Part shown: one piece after another, positions 7,012-8,376 of the stretch
Layout: each line of letters starts with the position of its first letter
Numbering within the stretch: the stretch's first letter is position 1
Assembly: GCA_028293305.1 (NCBI GenBank)
Contig: JAQGPD010000294.1
Span: 1-8,376 of the forward strand
Origin: Verrucomicrobiales bacterium
Lineage (GTDB): Bacteria > Verrucomicrobiota > Verrucomicrobiia > Verrucomicrobiales > V1-33
DNA length: 8,376 nt
Reading direction: 5' to 3'
Position numbers and translations under genes: made by a program
Notes under the pieces: model-generated
Database searches by the model: none
What the model saw: only the letters and a program-made list of their open reading frames with translations
Told to the model about the DNA's origin: nothing

Positions 7012-7026
7012 CAAAAATTCCACGCC

Positions 7027-8376
7027 ATGTCCCTGCCCGAACCCGCCACGCCCGCCAAGTCCGACGCACCCGAGGCCGACAAGTCCGACGCCGCCCTGAC
7101 AAATGCGGACGCGGCCGACGCGGCCGGTCGCGGGAGCTTCGTCCGGCGTTGGATTCCTTGTTATGGCACCGCCGGTTTTTTGCTGATCCTGGCGGGCATC
7201 GCCGCGGCTTTGAGGATGGGAATCGTGGCCGCCAAGCCGCTCGCGCGCGCCAAGGAGCGCTGGGCATTCGTCCGGCAGGATAGTTCCAAGGGGAGTTTGA
7301 AATGGGAGGACGCCGCCGTGCTGGGCACGCACTGGTCCACCCTGGCGGCTTTGGGACTGGTGGCGGCGGCTTTTTTCACCATGCGCTGGTGGGTGCCGCG
7401 GCGGCGGAAAAATAACATAAACCGCGCCACGGATTCCGCCTCTGCTTCCGCCTCTGTTTCCGCCTCTGATTTCACCACTAACACCACAGCTGATTCCGCC
7501 CCGGACCCAGTCCCTGACTCCTCCTCACACTTCGCCCCGGCACCGGCATATGCTAGCAATCGGAGTCGATGGTTCGGGCCCGCGCTGCTGGCGCTGCTGA
7601 TTTTGGCCGGTGCGCTCCGGCTGCCTCTGGCGTCCGGAAGTTTGTGGTGGGACGAACTTTGGAATATCAAATACGCCACCGTCGGCGAGTGGAAACAGGA
7701 ACCGCTGAATGCGGACGCCGCCACCTTTCAACCCACCAGCTGGCCACGCGCGGCGTGGTATTATAACAAGCCGACCAACCATCCGGTCGTCAGCCTGCCC
7801 TCCAAGCTTGGCCACGAAATCTGGCGCGCCGTGACGCAGCCGGAGGACCCCGGCGCCTTCAATGAAACAGTGTTGCGCCTTCCCGTATTGCTAGCCGGAT
7901 TGGCCGCCATCCTCCTGACAGCAAACCTCGCCCGCCGTCTCGCCGGCGACCCCGCCGCGCTTTTCACCGCCGCACTCATGGCCATCCATCCGTGGCTGCT
8001 GCGTTATGGCGTGGATGCCCGCAGCTACGGGATGGCGGTGTTTTTCATCGCCACCGGCCTAACTGCTCTGGAGCGGGCCACGCATCCGGAGACGCGCCGC
8101 CCCGCGCTGTGGTGGTGGCTCTTCGGGGCTTGTCAGTTTTTCCTCATGTGGTCGCACGTGGTCGCCCATTTGGCGGTGTGCGCCGGTCTCTGCGCCGCCG
8201 TCGCGTGGCTGATCCTCCGGTCCAAATCGCCTGACAAGTTTCAGAAGTTGGCGCGGCTTTTGGTGATCAATGCCCTCGCCGCGGCCTTCCTGCTGGTGGC
8301 CTTCCTGCCCAATCTCCTGCAGGCCCTGACCTGGGGCGAACGGAATGATGACGGCAATCTCCTGACAGGATCCTAC
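7027..8376 (+). CDS. Glycosyltransferase family 39-like (PMT/ArnT-type) integral membrane protein, partial at the right edge
   Basis: The frame runs from an ATG at 7027 to the window end, 450 codons with no stop. From about residue 180 it resembles GT-C enzymes such as protein O-mannosyltransferases and ArnT. A helix at 183-198 is followed by LWWDELW (206-212), in which the Asp209-Glu210 pair sits where the first periplasmic loop carries the catalytic acidic residue. NHPVVSLP (251-258) fits the conserved loop His-Pro. Helices follow at about 283-302 and 308-323, then HPWLLRYGVDARSYG (321-335) matching the family's ARxY region, then helices at about 334-347, 363-397 and 411-430. These enzymes move a sugar from a polyprenyl-phosphate carrier to a periplasmic acceptor; the substrate cannot be told here. 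Unusually, residues 1-180 precede this core: an Ala/Asp-rich start, helices at about 44-65 and 103-119, a basic patch (RRRK, 125-128) and a Ser/Ala/Pro linker. It follows the preceding gene by 15 bases. Confidence 0.85.
   Translation, partial: MSLPEPATPAKSDAPEADKSDAALTNADAADAAGRGSFVRRWIPCYGTAGFLLILAGIAAALRMGIVAAKPLARAKERWAFVRQDSSKGSLKWEDAAVLGTHWSTLAALGLVAAAFFTMRWWVPRRRKNNINRATDSASASASVSASDFTTNTTADSAPDPVPDSSSHFAPAPAYASNRSRWFGPALLALLILAGALRLPLASGSLWWDELWNIKYATVGEWKQEPLNADAATFQPTSWPRAAWYYNKPTNHPVVSLPSKLGHEIWRAVTQPEDPGAFNETVLRLPVLLAGLAAILLTANLARRLAGDPAALFTAALMAIHPWLLRYGVDARSYGMAVFFIATGLTALERATHPETRRPALWWWLFGACQFFLMWSHVVAHLAVCAGLCAAVAWLILRSKSPDKFQKLARLLVINALAAAFLLVAFLPNLLQALTWGERNDDGNLLTGSY
7435..7470 (+). 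repeat. Three tandem copies of a 12-base repeat inside the GT-C gene
   Basis: The unit TCCGCCTCTGNT occurs at 7435-7446, 7447-7458 and 7459-7470, differing only at base 11 (C, T, A). It encodes Ser-Ala-Ser-Ala, Ser-Ala-Ser-Val and Ser-Ala-Ser-Asp in the linker (residues 137-148) between the N-terminal extension and the GT-C core. The unit is a multiple of three, so gain or loss of copies keeps the frame. Copies this similar suggest recent slippage. Confidence 0.75.

Noticed and set aside
1..8376. CRISPR array, mobile element, tRNA or rRNA, defence system
   Set aside because: No regularly spaced repeats, transposase or integrase motifs, cloverleaf-like sequence or defence-type domains were found on either strand by reading.

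Overview
The window looks like ordinary chromosomal DNA from a GC-rich bacterium with a Gram-negative-type envelope, most likely a member of the Verrucomicrobiota. This is inferred from a short secreted protein with a textbook PEP-CTERM tail (VPEPS, hydrophobic stretch, RRRR), an OpgH glucosyltransferase, and the absence of a convincing Shine-Dalgarno sequence in front of any of the seven genes. I found no rRNA, tRNA, CRISPR array, insertion sequence or phage gene.

Layout from left to right. (1) A minus-strand pair: a PEP-CTERM protein (1133-1669) is followed 50 bases downstream by a DUF4331 secreted protein (1-1082), which is cut by the left edge. (2) A 450-base gap (1670-2119) that contains an imperfect palindrome and, close to the next gene, three helically phased TTGAG boxes. 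(3) A plus-strand YihY/BrkB-family membrane protein (2120-3109). (4) A 77-base convergent gap, then a minus-strand pair: an unrecognised tail-anchored protein (5393-5971) followed by the glucan glucosyltransferase OpgH/MdoH (3187-5316). (5) A 224-base divergent gap with two GC-rich inverted repeats. (6) A plus-strand pair: an unrecognised membrane-anchored protein (6196-7011) and, 15 bases later, a GT39/PMT-like GT-C glycosyltransferase (7027 to the right edge) with an unusual N-terminal extension. The DUF4331 gene and the GT-C gene are both open at the window edges.

All seven genes encode exported or membrane proteins, so this is a cell-envelope neighbourhood. The clearest biochemical theme is glycan work at the inner membrane: OpgH makes beta-glucan from UDP-glucose, and the GT-C enzyme would use a lipid-linked sugar on the periplasmic face. 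The most interesting points are that opgH has no opgG beside it and is paired instead with a small C-tail-anchored protein; that an unknown two-helix membrane protein is closely linked to a GT-C enzyme with an extra two-helix, Ser/Ala-repeat N-terminal module; and that a PEP-CTERM protein is paired with a DUF4331 protein. I see nothing that proves a new system. These gene pairings are the best leads.
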